This document shows, piece by piece, positions 55,001 through 64,000 of a stretch of DNA of 64,000 nt. Numbering within the stretch: the stretch's first letter is position 1; each line of letters begins with the position of its first letter. Made by a program: the position numbers and the translations under genes. The DNA comes from Oenanthe sinensis (Eukaryota; Streptophyta; Magnoliopsida; Apiales; Apiaceae), in assembly GCA_028671895.1 (NCBI GenBank), contig CM053794.1:22678501-22742500 (forward strand), in the 5' to 3' direction. Under the pieces are notes generated by a model. The model was not told the origin of the DNA. It searched no databases and saw only the letters and a program-made list of their open reading frames with translations.

Positions 55001-57980
55001 CTTCCACAATGGAAAAGGCCGTACACCTTTAGAGTTTAATTCATGAGAAAAACTTTTAATATCTGCAGGAAACCGCTTTCTTGGTGCACTTGTAACTCGG
55101 AGTATAGCTTGAAATCGGGGTGATTCAGATTCCTTTTGGTTCTCACAATCATATGGAGTCTAAAAAGACAGATACTTCAGCCAAGTAAAAACTTACTACA
55201 GTGCAGTATTAGATAAAAAAATGAATTAAGCATCTAAGAGAACATCTTACTTTTGCTTCTGGAGTAACAAGATCAGCTCTTAAACCACCAGAATGACCCC
55301 ATGATGAATTTACATGCCCTGTTGACGAAAGTGAAGACATTAGATATAATAATAGGGACATGTGTAGGCATCCATCGACCATCACAGTAACACAGTATTA
55401 AAATTGTTATCTATCTCTTTCCCTTGTTACTATTTACTACTGAATAAACACATCCACGTTGGTCGTTGGGCCAAATTGTTGTTTTTCCAAACTCTGCCGT
55501 TCTAAGTGTAGTTGTCCAGAATTCGTCTTCTGAATTTCATATTCCCTCTGAACAACTGGTTCCAAAAACAATAGCCCAAGGCTTAATATTATATATACAC
55601 ACACGCACACTGATACAAGGTGCCCTGAACTAAATTACTCACTCGCTCCAGCATTCGTCATCGTAGCTATTTCACAGAAACTAACATCTCCAAAAACCTA
55701 ATCCAAGTTGGTAAAAAAAATAATAATTTATGTATACAGTTGAATTAGCAAATAAAAGCAGAGGTAGAACTACAAAGTCAAACATGAAGTACATGCTGGG
55801 AGGGGTAATCACTCAATTACTAGAAACTTCAGGAGTGGTAATACTTTCTACAATAACAATCTTACTTTTGGAAAGAAATAATAAACAACTAAAGATACTT
55901 GCTTAGTGAGTAGAGGTAGAACTACAAAGTCAAACATGAAGTACATACTGGGAGGGGTAGTCATTCCATTACTAGAAACTTCAGGAGTGGTAATACTTTC
56001 TACAATAACAATCTTACTTTTGGAAAGAAATAATAAACAACTAAAGATACTTGCTTAGTGAGTAGAGGTATGAAGGATCAGTACAGGCAATCCAAACTGA
56101 CAAACCATATATCAGACTTGAGAGTAAAATGATAACATAAAGTAGTAACAGTGTGAATCGAGAGCAAAATGACAACATGAGCAGTAACAAAGTAAATCAC
56201 TAGTCCAGCAAGAATCTTTTATGGAAGTAGGCTACATACATGTTAACTCAGCTATATTAGCAAATTTTACACTATACAGAAGTCTCTTTTTCTTTAGTGA
56301 TGTGTTTAAGGAATCGCCAGTTAAAAGAGAGTTCCCTTGTGTAGCTGTGACTTGCAAGTGTAGGCACTGATGTCACAACTTACAAGTGAAACTATAAAAA
56401 TTGCTTCTGCTACTGAAAACTGAACATTACAACATAATAATAGTCTAATTTACTAATTTAGTATACTTTCTCAATCTGCACAAGGATTCTAATTCAAAAC
56501 TATGATTTTACTGTGAATTGTACTTGGGGAAGAGGCGAAGAGGGAGGACTGGAGGAGTATGCACTACAGATCAAAGTTAAAACATCACTTACTACATCGG
56601 AGTCTAACATCATTCCACAGAGGTAACAATAAAATTTTAACATCCCAGGAGTTTTGTCAAAATCTGTTAATACCTGAGATTAAAAACAACTGAAAGTTCT
56701 TATCCTAATAGGTAAAGCAGATACCCAAGTTCTGTTCTATACTCGTGTGAAAATTAATTGACTGGGAACAAATATCTAGACGAAAGTACACAACACACAG
56801 AAAACATATAAATGTGGAGAGGTATATATAGCATTACAATGCAACTAATATAAATAAAAAAAATCATAAATATTTGTGATTGATTAATTCTATACACTTA
56901 TATAGACTTGATTAATTCTATACACACATATGGACATAGAATTCATATCACTTACTGAATACATAATGCACATTCGTTCCAATTATTTATGTACATGTAG
57001 CAACCTCGCACAAGGCACGTTACACTAATCATCCAAAGATAATCACTTAGATTAGATGGTATTTCCCTACCTATCTTTGACTATCTATGCCACTAAAAAT
57101 ACTGAAACTTGTACGTTTAACTCATGCATATGCATCACTCAAAAAAGCGGTAACAGACAAAGCATATAACGGTAAAATAGTATTGTGCATCAAATTGCAA
57201 CATTAACATATATATACACTAATTATAGACTATAGTCGTAGTAAAGGTACCTGCATCAGAGGACGAAGCTTCAGCATTCTGAAACCTAGACCGCACCTGA
57301 ACACGAGGACTCTGATCCTTCTCCGCGCTCTCCGTAACCACACCATCTCCAGAGCTCCTATTATCCGCCCAACCAACAAAACTGACATTTTCCGACGACA
57401 AATCCTTCTTCCGCTGATCACCTTTCTTTAAACCACTCTTTCCACCTCCCAAACCCTCAATCCCCCCTTTCGACAAATTACTAACACCTTTACCAAAACT
57501 ACCACTATTATCCCCGAAAAAACTCTCCCGAGGCAATGGACCCGACCTCGTCTTAATCCTATTCAATCCCAACGACGACGCTAAAATAGGCGAAACCGTA
57601 CTCAAACCTTCCCCTCCTTTTTTCGACTTAGACAACTCATTTGGCAATAAATTAGAATTCAAACTCGATACCGGAGTCGATTTCACTTTACCACTACTCC
57701 TACCAATTTTACCGCTACTACTATCAATTTTACTGCCAATAACATCATTGCTCTTCATTTTACCTTGTTTGACTTTCTTTTGACTACTATTACTACTACT
57801 AAGAGAACAAGAATTGTACACATCATCTATAGATACAGATTTAGACTTGACCTTGTTTTTATCAGATCCACTAGGCGAATTTGAATTTGAATTTGAATTG
57901 AACGATCTAGGGCTATTGTTGGATCCATTGGGACTAGAAGTCTCTGATGATTTCTTTGAAGAGAAGAGTTTAAACACCAT
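37053..57980 (-). CDS. IREH1: IREH1-type AGC serine/threonine protein kinase, 18 exons
   Basis: Exons (minus): 57980-57251, 55666-55643, 55318-55251, 55159-54977, 54880-53507, 51770-51598, 51311-51065, 44535-44443, 44338-44198, 44120-44028, 42643-42439, 41560-41475, 41095-41007, 37922-37871, 37785-37729, 37646-37473, 37371-37294, 37136-37053. All phases join to 1316 residues. The N-terminus is Ser-rich (MVFKLFSSKK). The middle carries the IRE-family domain (RFQAILRVTSAPRKRFP; WLQCEGIVQELDDRRQELP), then CRIC...H...H...C (about 625-645), a likely zinc-binding motif. The kinase starts near 865: SRGAFGRVF, Lys933, HRD 1025-1027, DFG 1045-1047, a long insert before GTPDYLAPE, then an AGC tail (FVPASES; DTSYF). 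Active residues are intact. Arabidopsis relatives control root-hair growth and microtubule/auxin-linked cell elongation. The 24-nt exon 2 is the least certain. Other IRE paralogues are possible, but the start and tail fit IREH1 best. Confidence 0.93.
38048..38259. mobile_element. Stowaway-type MITE in intron 13
   Basis: Ends TTCCCTCTGTCCCAAAATAT and, inverted, ATATTTTGGGACGGAGAAAG, flanked by TA on both sides (38046-38047, 38260-38261). The 212-bp interior is largely palindromic. It is typical of Tc1/mariner-derived Stowaway elements. Confidence 0.85.
38820..39510. mobile_element. Cluster of Helitron-3'-end-like hairpins (intron 13)
   Basis: Three short hairpins of the acccGTGctttGCACgggt kind occur near 38829, 39005 and 39492. 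The one at 39005 is preceded by CTAG (39005-39008 region), as expected for the 3' end of a minus-strand Helitron. No matching 5' ends were found nearby, so these look like truncated copies. Confidence 0.35.
39153..39393. mobile_element. Stowaway-type MITE in intron 13 (second family)
   Basis: Ends CTCTTTTGTCCCATAATTAT and, inverted, ATTATGGGATGGAGGAAG, flanked by TA (39151-39152 and 39394-39395). It is non-coding. Confidence 0.8.
40506..40876. mobile_element. Tourist-type (PIF/Harbinger) MITE in intron 13
   Basis: Ends GAGCAGTCCAATGTG and, inverted, CATTGGACTTGCTC, flanked by the trinucleotide TAA on both sides (40503-40505, 40877-40879), as expected of PIF/Harbinger. It is 371 bp and non-coding. 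Confidence 0.85.
42710..42905 (+). repeat. 98-bp tandem duplication in intron 10
   Basis: Two copies of a unit starting gttgataacagatggccttg (42710 and 42808), with several differences between copies. Confidence 0.9.
45098..45240 (+). mobile_element. tRNA-derived SINE-like sequence in intron 7
   Basis: Contains a box A-like TAGCCTAGTGGAAAGG and a box B-like GGATTCAATTCC about 30 bases later, then 'tcactcccctccttccctac' and A-rich sequence. This spacing is the RNA polymerase III promoter of tRNA-derived SINEs. It does not fold as a tRNA. Confidence 0.55.
45461..45760 (+). repeat. 148-bp tandem duplication in intron 7
   Basis: Two copies of a unit with 'tcattctcttttcttatttt' (45461 and 45609), 'ctacctgtatcatgttgttt' and 'aagttgatcttacctt'. 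A few substitutions and small indels separate them. Confidence 0.85.
45884..46380. mobile_element. Element with Helitron-like 5' termini at both ends, inverted
   Basis: The left end reads TCTATACTATATTAATAA and the right end, on the minus strand, TCTATACTATATTATTAA. The similarity extends about 40 bp inward (GAAACA.TAAAAGTTT). It is 497 bp and non-coding. Neither end has the CTAG hairpin of a Helitron 3' terminus, so it is either two head-to-head fragments or a TIR-like derivative. It lies in intron 7. Confidence 0.55.
47214..47666. mobile_element. hAT-type MITE in intron 7 with perfect target duplication
   Basis: Ends CAGTGTTGCACGGTTC and, inverted, GAACCATGCAACACTG. Flanking 8-bp direct repeats are identical: atcaagaa at 47206-47213 and 47667-47674. 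It is 453 bp with no transposase. Confidence 0.92.
48034..48397. repeat. Snap-back inverted LTR pieces inside the 5' LTR
   Basis: 48034-48170 repeats the start of the LTR in direct orientation (TGATTGGGGAACGAGAATAA), and 48171-48397 is an inverted partial LTR ending CGTTCCCCATCA. Together they make a foldback structure. The normal LTR sequence resumes near 48402 (GTTAACGTGCCATAGTCC). Confidence 0.75.
48648..48665 (+). other. Primer-binding site of the intron 7 LTR element
   Basis: ATGGTATCAAGAGCTTA just after the LTR resembles the initiator Met tRNA complement TGGTATCAGAGC with one extra A. Confidence 0.75.
49180..49694 (+). pseudogene. Coiled-coil ORF carried by the intron 7 LTR element
   Basis: The frame from 49180 (MSAYIELQIESVEDNIYFLD) encodes a heptad-rich, charged protein; a slip in the A run near 49417-49421 ends it at 49437. 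The next frame continues DEVKRALATLTSKLQRLVDL and then an acidic tail to 49694. It has no gag or pol motif. A short separate frame at 48770-48861 starts MADKSREGKENKDE. The product is unknown; it could be a captured host coding sequence or a diverged gag. Confidence 0.55.
51312..51597 (-). other. GC-AG intron (intron 6) of the IREH1-type gene
   Basis: Exon 6 must end at ATTAG (51598) because exon 7 begins G-GAA-AAG at 51311, completing an Arg codon. The intron therefore starts GCAAGT and ends CAG. AG|GCAAGT is the classic strong context for GC donors. The GT four bases further in (CAA|GTTCCT) would shift the frame. Confidence 0.85.
52481..52809 (-). mobile_element. Possible solo LTR in intron 5
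   Basis: On the minus strand the block begins TGTTAGGAGCTGCAATAC and ends CTTATGAAGTTTACA, has TTATAAATAG where an LTR TATA box would be, and a CT-rich leader after it. The flanks (ctgag and cgatt) do not match, so the borders or the solo-LTR reading are uncertain. Confidence 0.45.
53150..53193. repeat. GT/GA compound microsatellite in intron 5
   Basis: A run of GT repeats broken by one 'atgt', followed by GA repeats. Confidence 0.9.
53207..53463. repeat. About 119-bp tandem duplication in intron 5
   Basis: Two copies of a unit with 'actactaattgtcatgtccc' (near 53228 and 53347) and 'aatcattacaagaaaaaaca', differing by several substitutions and a small insertion. It lies just beyond the donor of exon 5. 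Confidence 0.85.
55761..56070. repeat. 152-bp tandem duplication in intron 1
   Basis: Two nearly identical copies of a unit starting gaggtagaactacaaagtca (55761 and 55913); a third start is visible at 56065. Only a few differences are seen, so the event is recent. Confidence 0.93.
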
Positions 57981-58681
57981 TTTGATCGTTGTTTTAGAGA
58001 TTGCTCTGAATGTTACAGCCCTTTCGTATGGATATGCGTGGATGAATATTATATGTGTGTTGCACACCAGGTGTTTGAAAAAATGACTCAAAGAGGTTGA
58101 TTTTTCAAACGGGACGCGGTGATTGTCAAACATAAAACTCAGAGGCAAGCGAAGGGTGTTTGACTAATCTTCAACTTTATTTTATTTTATTTAAAATCCA
58201 CATTTTGAACTTTAAAGTTGCATTTGAAGTTATCAGTGATGTCTCGGATCACATATGAGGAGGTTATAAATTCTAAAATACATATATTTTTAATTTATAA
58301 ATTATTTATAAGATATGTCAAACGGACTATAATCCGTTTGTTTTCTGTTAAAAGTTGCTTTAAAAAAAGTAGCTTATAAGTTATAAATCAAAAAATACAT
58401 ATTTTTTAATTTGTAAATAATTTATAAGAAATTTCAAACTGGTCCTATATTATGAAGAAAAAAATTGACAGTTTAATAATTTTTTTGATATAAGTATATT
58501 TTGGGGGAAATTTTATTTTAAATTTAATTTATTCATTGTGTTTATCAATGAATCTCTAACGAATTATAATAAATTATAACAACTCACCGCCGATTTTTCA
58601 ATGGGTTATTTAATTCAATTTTAACTCGTGGTTGAGGATAAGTTAGCATGTCATAAATATTAATTATGTTATAATATTATA
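57981..58681. other. Upstream region of the IREH1-type gene
   Basis: Probable 5' UTR and promoter. The frame upstream of the ATG at 57980 is open for 56 codons, but MVFKLFSSKK is the start typical of the family, so I use the internal ATG. Between 58260 and 58440 two imperfect copies of an AT-rich unit with 'aatttataaattatttataa' flank 'caaacggactataatccgtttg', a short perfect-looking palindrome. Confidence 0.5.
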
Positions 58682-59446
58682 CTAGCCTATAACCCGTGCA
58701 AAGCACGAGAGAATAATAATAAATAATATATTATATATTTTAAATAAATTAAATATTTAATTTAATTATTTATGTTATTAATATTTTTTATATAATTTTG
58801 TACATGAGATAAATTAGTTTTAAATCATATTTATATTATGTGTTTAAAGTCTCATTAATATATTGTTATATATTTATATTAATTAACATAGATTAATACC
58901 TTGTGCAAAGCGTTAATAAATTTTTATTAATAAAAAGAGTTTCGAATATGTTAGAAATATTTTAATCAAAATTTAAATAAAAGAGTATGTTTTAATATAG
59001 ATAAAATATTAATATTCAAATTTTTTTTATTATAAAGTTGCAATTTAAAATAAATTAAAGTATTTGAGCGATGAGGAAATTGAAACATGCTATTAGATTG
59101 TGAGTATAACTCTATATTCTAATTAAAAAAGAAATTCGTTTAGAATAATATAATATAAAAGTATATATTATATAGATAGAGAATAATAATAAAATTCAAT
59201 TAATATAAATAAAATAATATTATTATTTTAATATTCATAAAATTTAATTAATAAATTTTAATATTAAATAAATTAAAGAAGTTGACTAATGGAAAAATTA
59301 AAACATGGTAGTATATTGATTAAAAGAATGTATTTGGAATTAAATATAAAACAAACATATGTATTTGAAGTTGAGTAAGACACAAAAGAAACCACATCGA
59401 CGACGGACCAAATATTTGCCCTTGAGGCTTTAATAATATAGTATAG
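58682..59446 (-). mobile_element. Non-autonomous Helitron
   Basis: On the minus strand it begins TCTATACTATATTATTAAAG (59446 down) and ends with a hairpin CTCGTGCTTTGCACGGG, then a few bases and CTAG at 58685-58682. The host bases are A (58681) and T (59447), consistent with an A^T target. It is 765 bp and non-coding. It belongs to the same terminus family as 9341-9859. Confidence 0.88.
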
Positions 59447-59840
59447 ATATGGTTGTACTCCATAAAGAACCTCCTTAGATTAAAAAAAATACCGAAGAAC
59501 ACCATCAAAACACTTATTTTTTTATAAGAAATGATTTGTTAAGATTAGAATCACTAAATTGGACAACAATAAAACTTAACATATCGAATATAACATCGAA
59601 TCTCATCTAAATTTTAAAAATCAAATTTTACAGAATCTAAAATAGAATCCAGCATAGAATCTTATATACATTTTGTAAAAATGAAATTTACACATAATCA
59701 TGTTATGATTTTTTGTTAATCTCATTTTAGATTCTATTTTTATTCATAAAAAACATAATTGATGTTAAACTTTAGAATCTAAATGAATTTTAATGTAAGA
59801 TTCTAAAGTGTTCTTTCTTGTTTTTTATGGAGCAATGACC

Positions 59841-59850
59841 TAAGGTACAA

Positions 59851-59886
<36 letters not shown>

Positions 59887-60117
59887 AAATGCTAAAAAGA
59901 AAATCATATTTTGGAAAAAACTTAAGATACTTTTGTCAGTCATTGATTTGTAAATAATCTAATAGTTGATATTCACTGAATCAATTATTTTGGTATGTTA
60001 TCTAGATATAATATACTTTCCAGTTTGTAATAGAATTAATAACAATATTAATTACATGAATCAATGGTTGAGATGAGTACTCTAAGTTTTCTATCAAAAA
60101 AAATTTCCCTAGATCCT

Positions 60118-60215
<98 letters not shown>

Positions 60216-60225
60216 TTGTACCTTA
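59841..60225. mobile_element. TA-rich inverted-repeat element
   Basis: The ends TAAGGTACAATGATA (59841-59855) and TATCATTGTACCTTA (60211-60225) are exact inverse complements. Each is followed inward by a TA run, then by inverted AGGGAAA-type sequence. It is non-coding. The layout suggests a MITE whose arms have seeded TA expansions. Confidence 0.65.
60121..60213. repeat. (TA)n microsatellite, about 93 bp
   Basis: An uninterrupted TA run. Open frames of alternating Ile-Tyr across it are artefacts. A second, shorter run lies at 59853-59883. Confidence 0.97.
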
Positions 60226-61917
60226 CCCACAATCATTAACATGCAATTAAATTTGTTTAAATGTAAACAATTTTTGTCTTATCTTTTATATTGCACTAGG
60301 GCATATAACAAGGAGAAGGGAAAGCTGGAGTGATATGAACCTGCATCATCACATTAGGATTATACTATACCCTCTTCACAAATAAAAACTTGAGTTTATT
60401 TAAATGGAAATAAAAAGTGGATTTAATTATATATAAATTAGAAATATTTACATGACTCACAAAAGATTAACAGACATTCTACAATTAACTTAATTACGAC
60501 GAATTTTAATATACCCTGCGACAATATTTTGGAATTGAAATTTTTATCATTTATCTAAAATATATTTTTTGTCTTTAAACTATACATGTAATAATTCATT
60601 CATATAAATTAACTTATATAATGAATGACTCATAATGACATCATAATTTATAATCTTTCAAATCAAATTTGTATTGATAAACCGACACATGACTAGGTGG
60701 CACAATTTTTATTGCATTACTTACCCATAACCCATGCTAAAATGATTTAAGTTGAAATTATTCAACCAAATTTTGACCAATTGTTTTTCAATAAATTAAT
60801 TTTAATGAATTGTATAATATTATGTTTCTATATATTTTTTTTGCATATTAGGGAACGATTATTCTTCACAATGTTTCTTAGGTGTGTGTCTGAGTGATGT
60901 AATGATGCATTGTTCATTGAAGTTATGAAAATTTATAGGTTTACTCTCTAATATTTGTGTCATATCTCTAGGCGCGTGTTAAATTTTGTTTATTTTTTAG
61001 CAATTGATTATGCAGGCTTTTGTGATATTGGGTTGTTGTGATGATAAGAGATTGAACAAAAATAATTACATCATCGTATGCCTCCCTATGTAATCAAACG
61101 TACCATTTAGATTATTGGTAAAATATATTTATGGGCCACGATGAAAGTATGAAGTGTGAATGTTGTATCTCCATATAGAACTGATCATTGTGAGTTATGT
61201 GTATGTCGTATAGATTATAAAAAGGATTTCTTTGTGCCAATAAAAGTAATAATTGATGACTTACAAATTGTTTAGAAATGAGAATGTAATACGAGCCTAA
61301 GGATTTTCCTGGATAGCAGAACTATCATGAGTATCGCCCTAAATTCATTTTTTCTGTGTGGGATACTAATATAATCATTCAGAATCTATTATTCAGATTT
61401 GCATGACCCCTTTAATTAGTATTAAAAACTTATGTGGTGCAATTATGCACAGTTCCGATCTACCTCAAAAGACTGTTTGTCTTTTATTTTATGCAGATAA
61501 TTTAAAGTGCAGAAATTGGACAAAGAACTTAAGATGTTTTATTTAACAGTAACACGTTAAGATTTTGAGTGGTGGTTGTGTTTTTCACTGTTATAATCTA
61601 CCCACTGTTTTTCATAGTTATCCATCTGCAGTAAGCTATCTTTTTCTCAACTATATATAAGGAAGTTGGATTATATAAATGAAATCTCACCAAATTTTGA
61701 GACAACCAAAATCTCAAATGTCACATACTCACAGTCAATAAAACAAAGATATATTACCAATACTTAAATGTTCAAACATTAAATTAATTGTTCAACATTA
61801 ATAAGAAACACAATTAAACTAAATATTATAAATATTTAAATGCTTAAACATAAATAATAAACATCAAATTAATTGTTCAACATTAATAATAAACACACTT
61901 AAACTATCCTCAATAAT
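60226..61917. other. Gene-free AT-rich DNA
   Basis: Nothing supportable is seen. Near 61760-61910 the motif 'taattgttcaacattaataa' recurs twice about 80 bp apart, a short local duplication. Confidence 0.5.
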
Positions 61918-63214
61918 CGTGATTGTTGATGGAGGAATTTGGTAACAACAAAATTTGAGGTCCATCGCCATAATCAAGATCTAGGGTGGTATTTTTTACC
62001 TGAAAAGTCATCGGAGTGTGGTGGTTGTTGAATATTGGGGGCTGAGATTGTTAGGGTTTTTTAGTTGGTGGGGGCTCTCAACGTCCAACCCCTAACAATG
62101 TGCCTACGTACCCCTATTTATAATAGGGGATCAAGCCCACGTAGTTCTTGCTGAAGTAGAAACCCGTTAAGAAAAGTCCACATTATCCACCCCCTTATTC
62201 AACACCTTATTCACCCCCTTATTCGATCATCGAAACCTAGTTGGAAAAGGTCTCTACATGGAGGCTTGTTTGGATAGTCCAAAGCCCAGTATAAGGCCCG
62301 AGGACTTCATGAATCCGACGTTGACCCGGAAACCATGGGCTCTAGTCGGTCCATTACAGCTATTTCCCGGATACCTTGACTGGAGGCTAGCACTAGATCC
62401 ATCCCGGATGCAGGACGCGCCCTAAGCCCCTAGACGAGGACAACCCGCCTGAGTACAGGGAAAGGGTCTTCCAAGCTGAGGTCAGCTGCAACCCAAAGCT
62501 CCCCGCCGAGGACAACTCGTGGAGTACAGAGCAATGGTCTTCAATAATTAACCCCGAAGGGCCTTCAACAATTAACCCCGGAGGGCCTTCATTAATGATT
62601 AACCCCGGAGGGCCTTCAATAAAAGCAACAATAATCCACATGATAAATAACGACCTATCAAAAATAACACATGCTGAAATTTGGGCATAACAACTACCCC
62701 CAATTCCTTGCAATATTGTAAATATAAGAGGAATTAAATATTCAACTTTTTCATCACTAAATTTCATGCTAGAGCGCGACATAACAATATTACCATCAAC
62801 ATATATATTTCTACATCTTTCATTCATTTCCTCCAAAATTATGTACTCCACACACTCTTCAAATATTTCACGCATAATAATAACTTTTGCGACGTGCCAT
62901 GTAAAAACAACCCCCCTTGTAACTCCTTTGTATCATCATATAATATGTTCATGCCTAATAAGGCCGCACTATGAGATTTAGGCATACCATGTATCTACAT
63001 GCTTCTTCATACCATCATAATTACCCCATTATCAAACTAAATCTCCACATTAATATTTAAGATACGTCAAGATGATAATAGAAACAATTAAAACAAATTC
63101 ATTGAGAAAACATACCTCCCCTTTTCTTTTTATTATGCACGTCTTAAGTAACTCCATCAACAAGTATAGTTCCTCGGACCCCCAGTCGTCAATCAAATTT
63201 TAAACAATGAAAGA
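61918..63214. mobile_element. Probable retroelement-derived non-coding DNA
   Basis: GC-richer than its surroundings, with a short palindrome around a TATA-like core (CCCCTATTTATAATAGGGG, 62112-62130) and then GC-rich sequence with repeated 'aaccccggagggccttcaa' units at about 62535-62625. This resembles LTR or untranslated parts of large plant retrotransposons, but I cannot define LTR borders or coding regions. The minus-strand open frame 62393-62875 is a by-product of the repeats. Confidence 0.4.
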
Positions 63215-63670
63215 CCATTAATAAAATTTTAACTCATGAAGGGCTTTCAATAAAATTTTATCACATAAGATATTTCAATAAAAATCTTACCCATGAAGGG
63301 CCTTCAACAAAATTTTACCCATAAAGGGCCTTCAACAAAAATTTTACCTACGAAAGGCTTTCAACAAAATTTTAATTCATGGAGGGTCTTCAACAAAATT
63401 TTACCCCTTAAAGAGCCTTCAATAAAATTTTATCACATAAGATATTTCAATAAAAATTCTACCCATGAAGGGCCTTCAACAAAATTTTACCCATGAAGGA
63501 CCTTCAGTAAAATTTTACCTATGAAAGACTTTCAACAAAATTTTAACCCATGAAAGGTCTTCAACAAAATTTTAACCCTTGAAGGGCCTTCAATAAAATT
63601 TTATCACATAATATATTTCAATAAAAATCTTACCCATAAAAAGGCCTTCAGCAAAATTTTAACCCATGAA
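63215..63670. repeat. Minisatellite of about 29-bp units with higher-order period
   Basis: About fifteen units of the form 'ttcaacaaaattttaccca' plus 'tgaagggcc'. A variant unit with 'tcacataagatatttc' recurs at about 63261, 63433 and 63603, giving a higher-order period of about 171 bp (six units). The units share 'gggccttcaa' with those at 62535-62625. Confidence 0.9.
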
Positions 63671-64000
63671 GTTACTACTATATAAATTGATATTGCTGCA
63701 ATTAGCCCACAAAAAGCACCCGCCGTTTTACATTTCAAACTCCTCACAAACACCAAGATAAATACAATACAACCTCCAACAGCTCAACAACAGCTTATCA
63801 TATTTCATTATATTGCAATAATACACATTCACACTATCACATACACATTTTTTTTAATTACTGGCCATAAACCACATGGCGCGTCTCGCAATCAACCCAA
63901 AACTCTACATTACTCTCTTCAAGTGTATAGCCATAGTTACATTTATCTCCACAGAATAAGTAACACAACCATACAAATACATATACGCAGTATGTATACA
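63671..64000. other. Gene-free right edge
   Basis: AT-rich sequence with no recognisable feature in the last 330 bases. Confidence 0.5.

Noticed and set aside
57981..58148. N-terminal extension of the IREH1-type protein by 56 codons
   Set aside because: The frame is open upstream, but MVFKLFSSKK is the family-typical start and the upstream peptide is unlike the family.
60002..60333. Two open frames rich in alternating Ile-Tyr
   Set aside because: These are translations of the TA microsatellite.
62393..62875. Minus-strand open frame of 160 codons with Gly-Pro-Pro-Gly-Leu-Ile repeats
   Set aside because: It is the translation of the 'ccggagggccttcaa' DNA repeats in non-coding retroelement-like sequence.
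63215..63670. CRISPR-like array
   Set aside because: The units are contiguous degenerate repeats without unique spacers, in a plant nuclear genome.

Overview
This is a nuclear segment from a flowering plant, almost certainly a eudicot. The gene structures are multi-exon with plant-type introns, the receptor-like kinase and the AGC kinase belong to plant-only families, and the intergenic DNA is AT-rich and full of plant transposons (Copia, Athila-like Gypsy, LINE, Helitron, hAT, Stowaway, Tourist). I cannot name the species from sequence alone.

Layout. 1-13 kb: AT-rich intergenic DNA ending in a four-level nested insertion. A hAT-type element (4116-12390) contains a LINE 3' fragment, which contains a Copia element (5416-11474), which contains a Helitron (9341-9859). 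13.3-16.5 kb: an intact two-exon LRR receptor-like pseudokinase gene (+), of the RLK902/RKL1 type. 17-36 kb: a stretch of gene debris and repeats, holding one exon of a WAT1-like transporter, a DEG9-like protease fragment split by a young non-autonomous Athila-like element (19415-25945), an SGS3-like pseudogene, and one apparently intact but unrecognised gene encoding about ten 27-residue repeats (26355-27923, -). 37.05-57.98 kb: a complete 18-exon IREH1-type AGC kinase gene (-), whose exons I reconstructed to an open frame of 1316 codons. Its introns hold Stowaway, Tourist and hAT elements, a SINE-like head, a small LTR element with its own coiled-coil ORF, and several tandem duplications. 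58-64 kb: a Helitron, TA microsatellites, an inverted-repeat element and retroelement-like noncoding DNA with a minisatellite that shows a roughly 171-bp higher-order period.

How the genes relate. The two anchor genes are convergent. From memory of the Arabidopsis map, RLK902 and IREH1 have consecutive locus numbers (At3g17840/At3g17850), as do their paralogues RKL1 and the IRE-like kinase (At1g48480/At1g48490), so the window looks like an old conserved gene pair pushed apart by about 20 kb of insertions. I see no operon-like or defence-system-like cluster. The most unusual items are the nested insertion with its exact target duplications, the 27-residue-repeat gene, the broken SGS3 copy, the GC-AG intron in the kinase gene, and the duplicated receptor-kinase upstream region.
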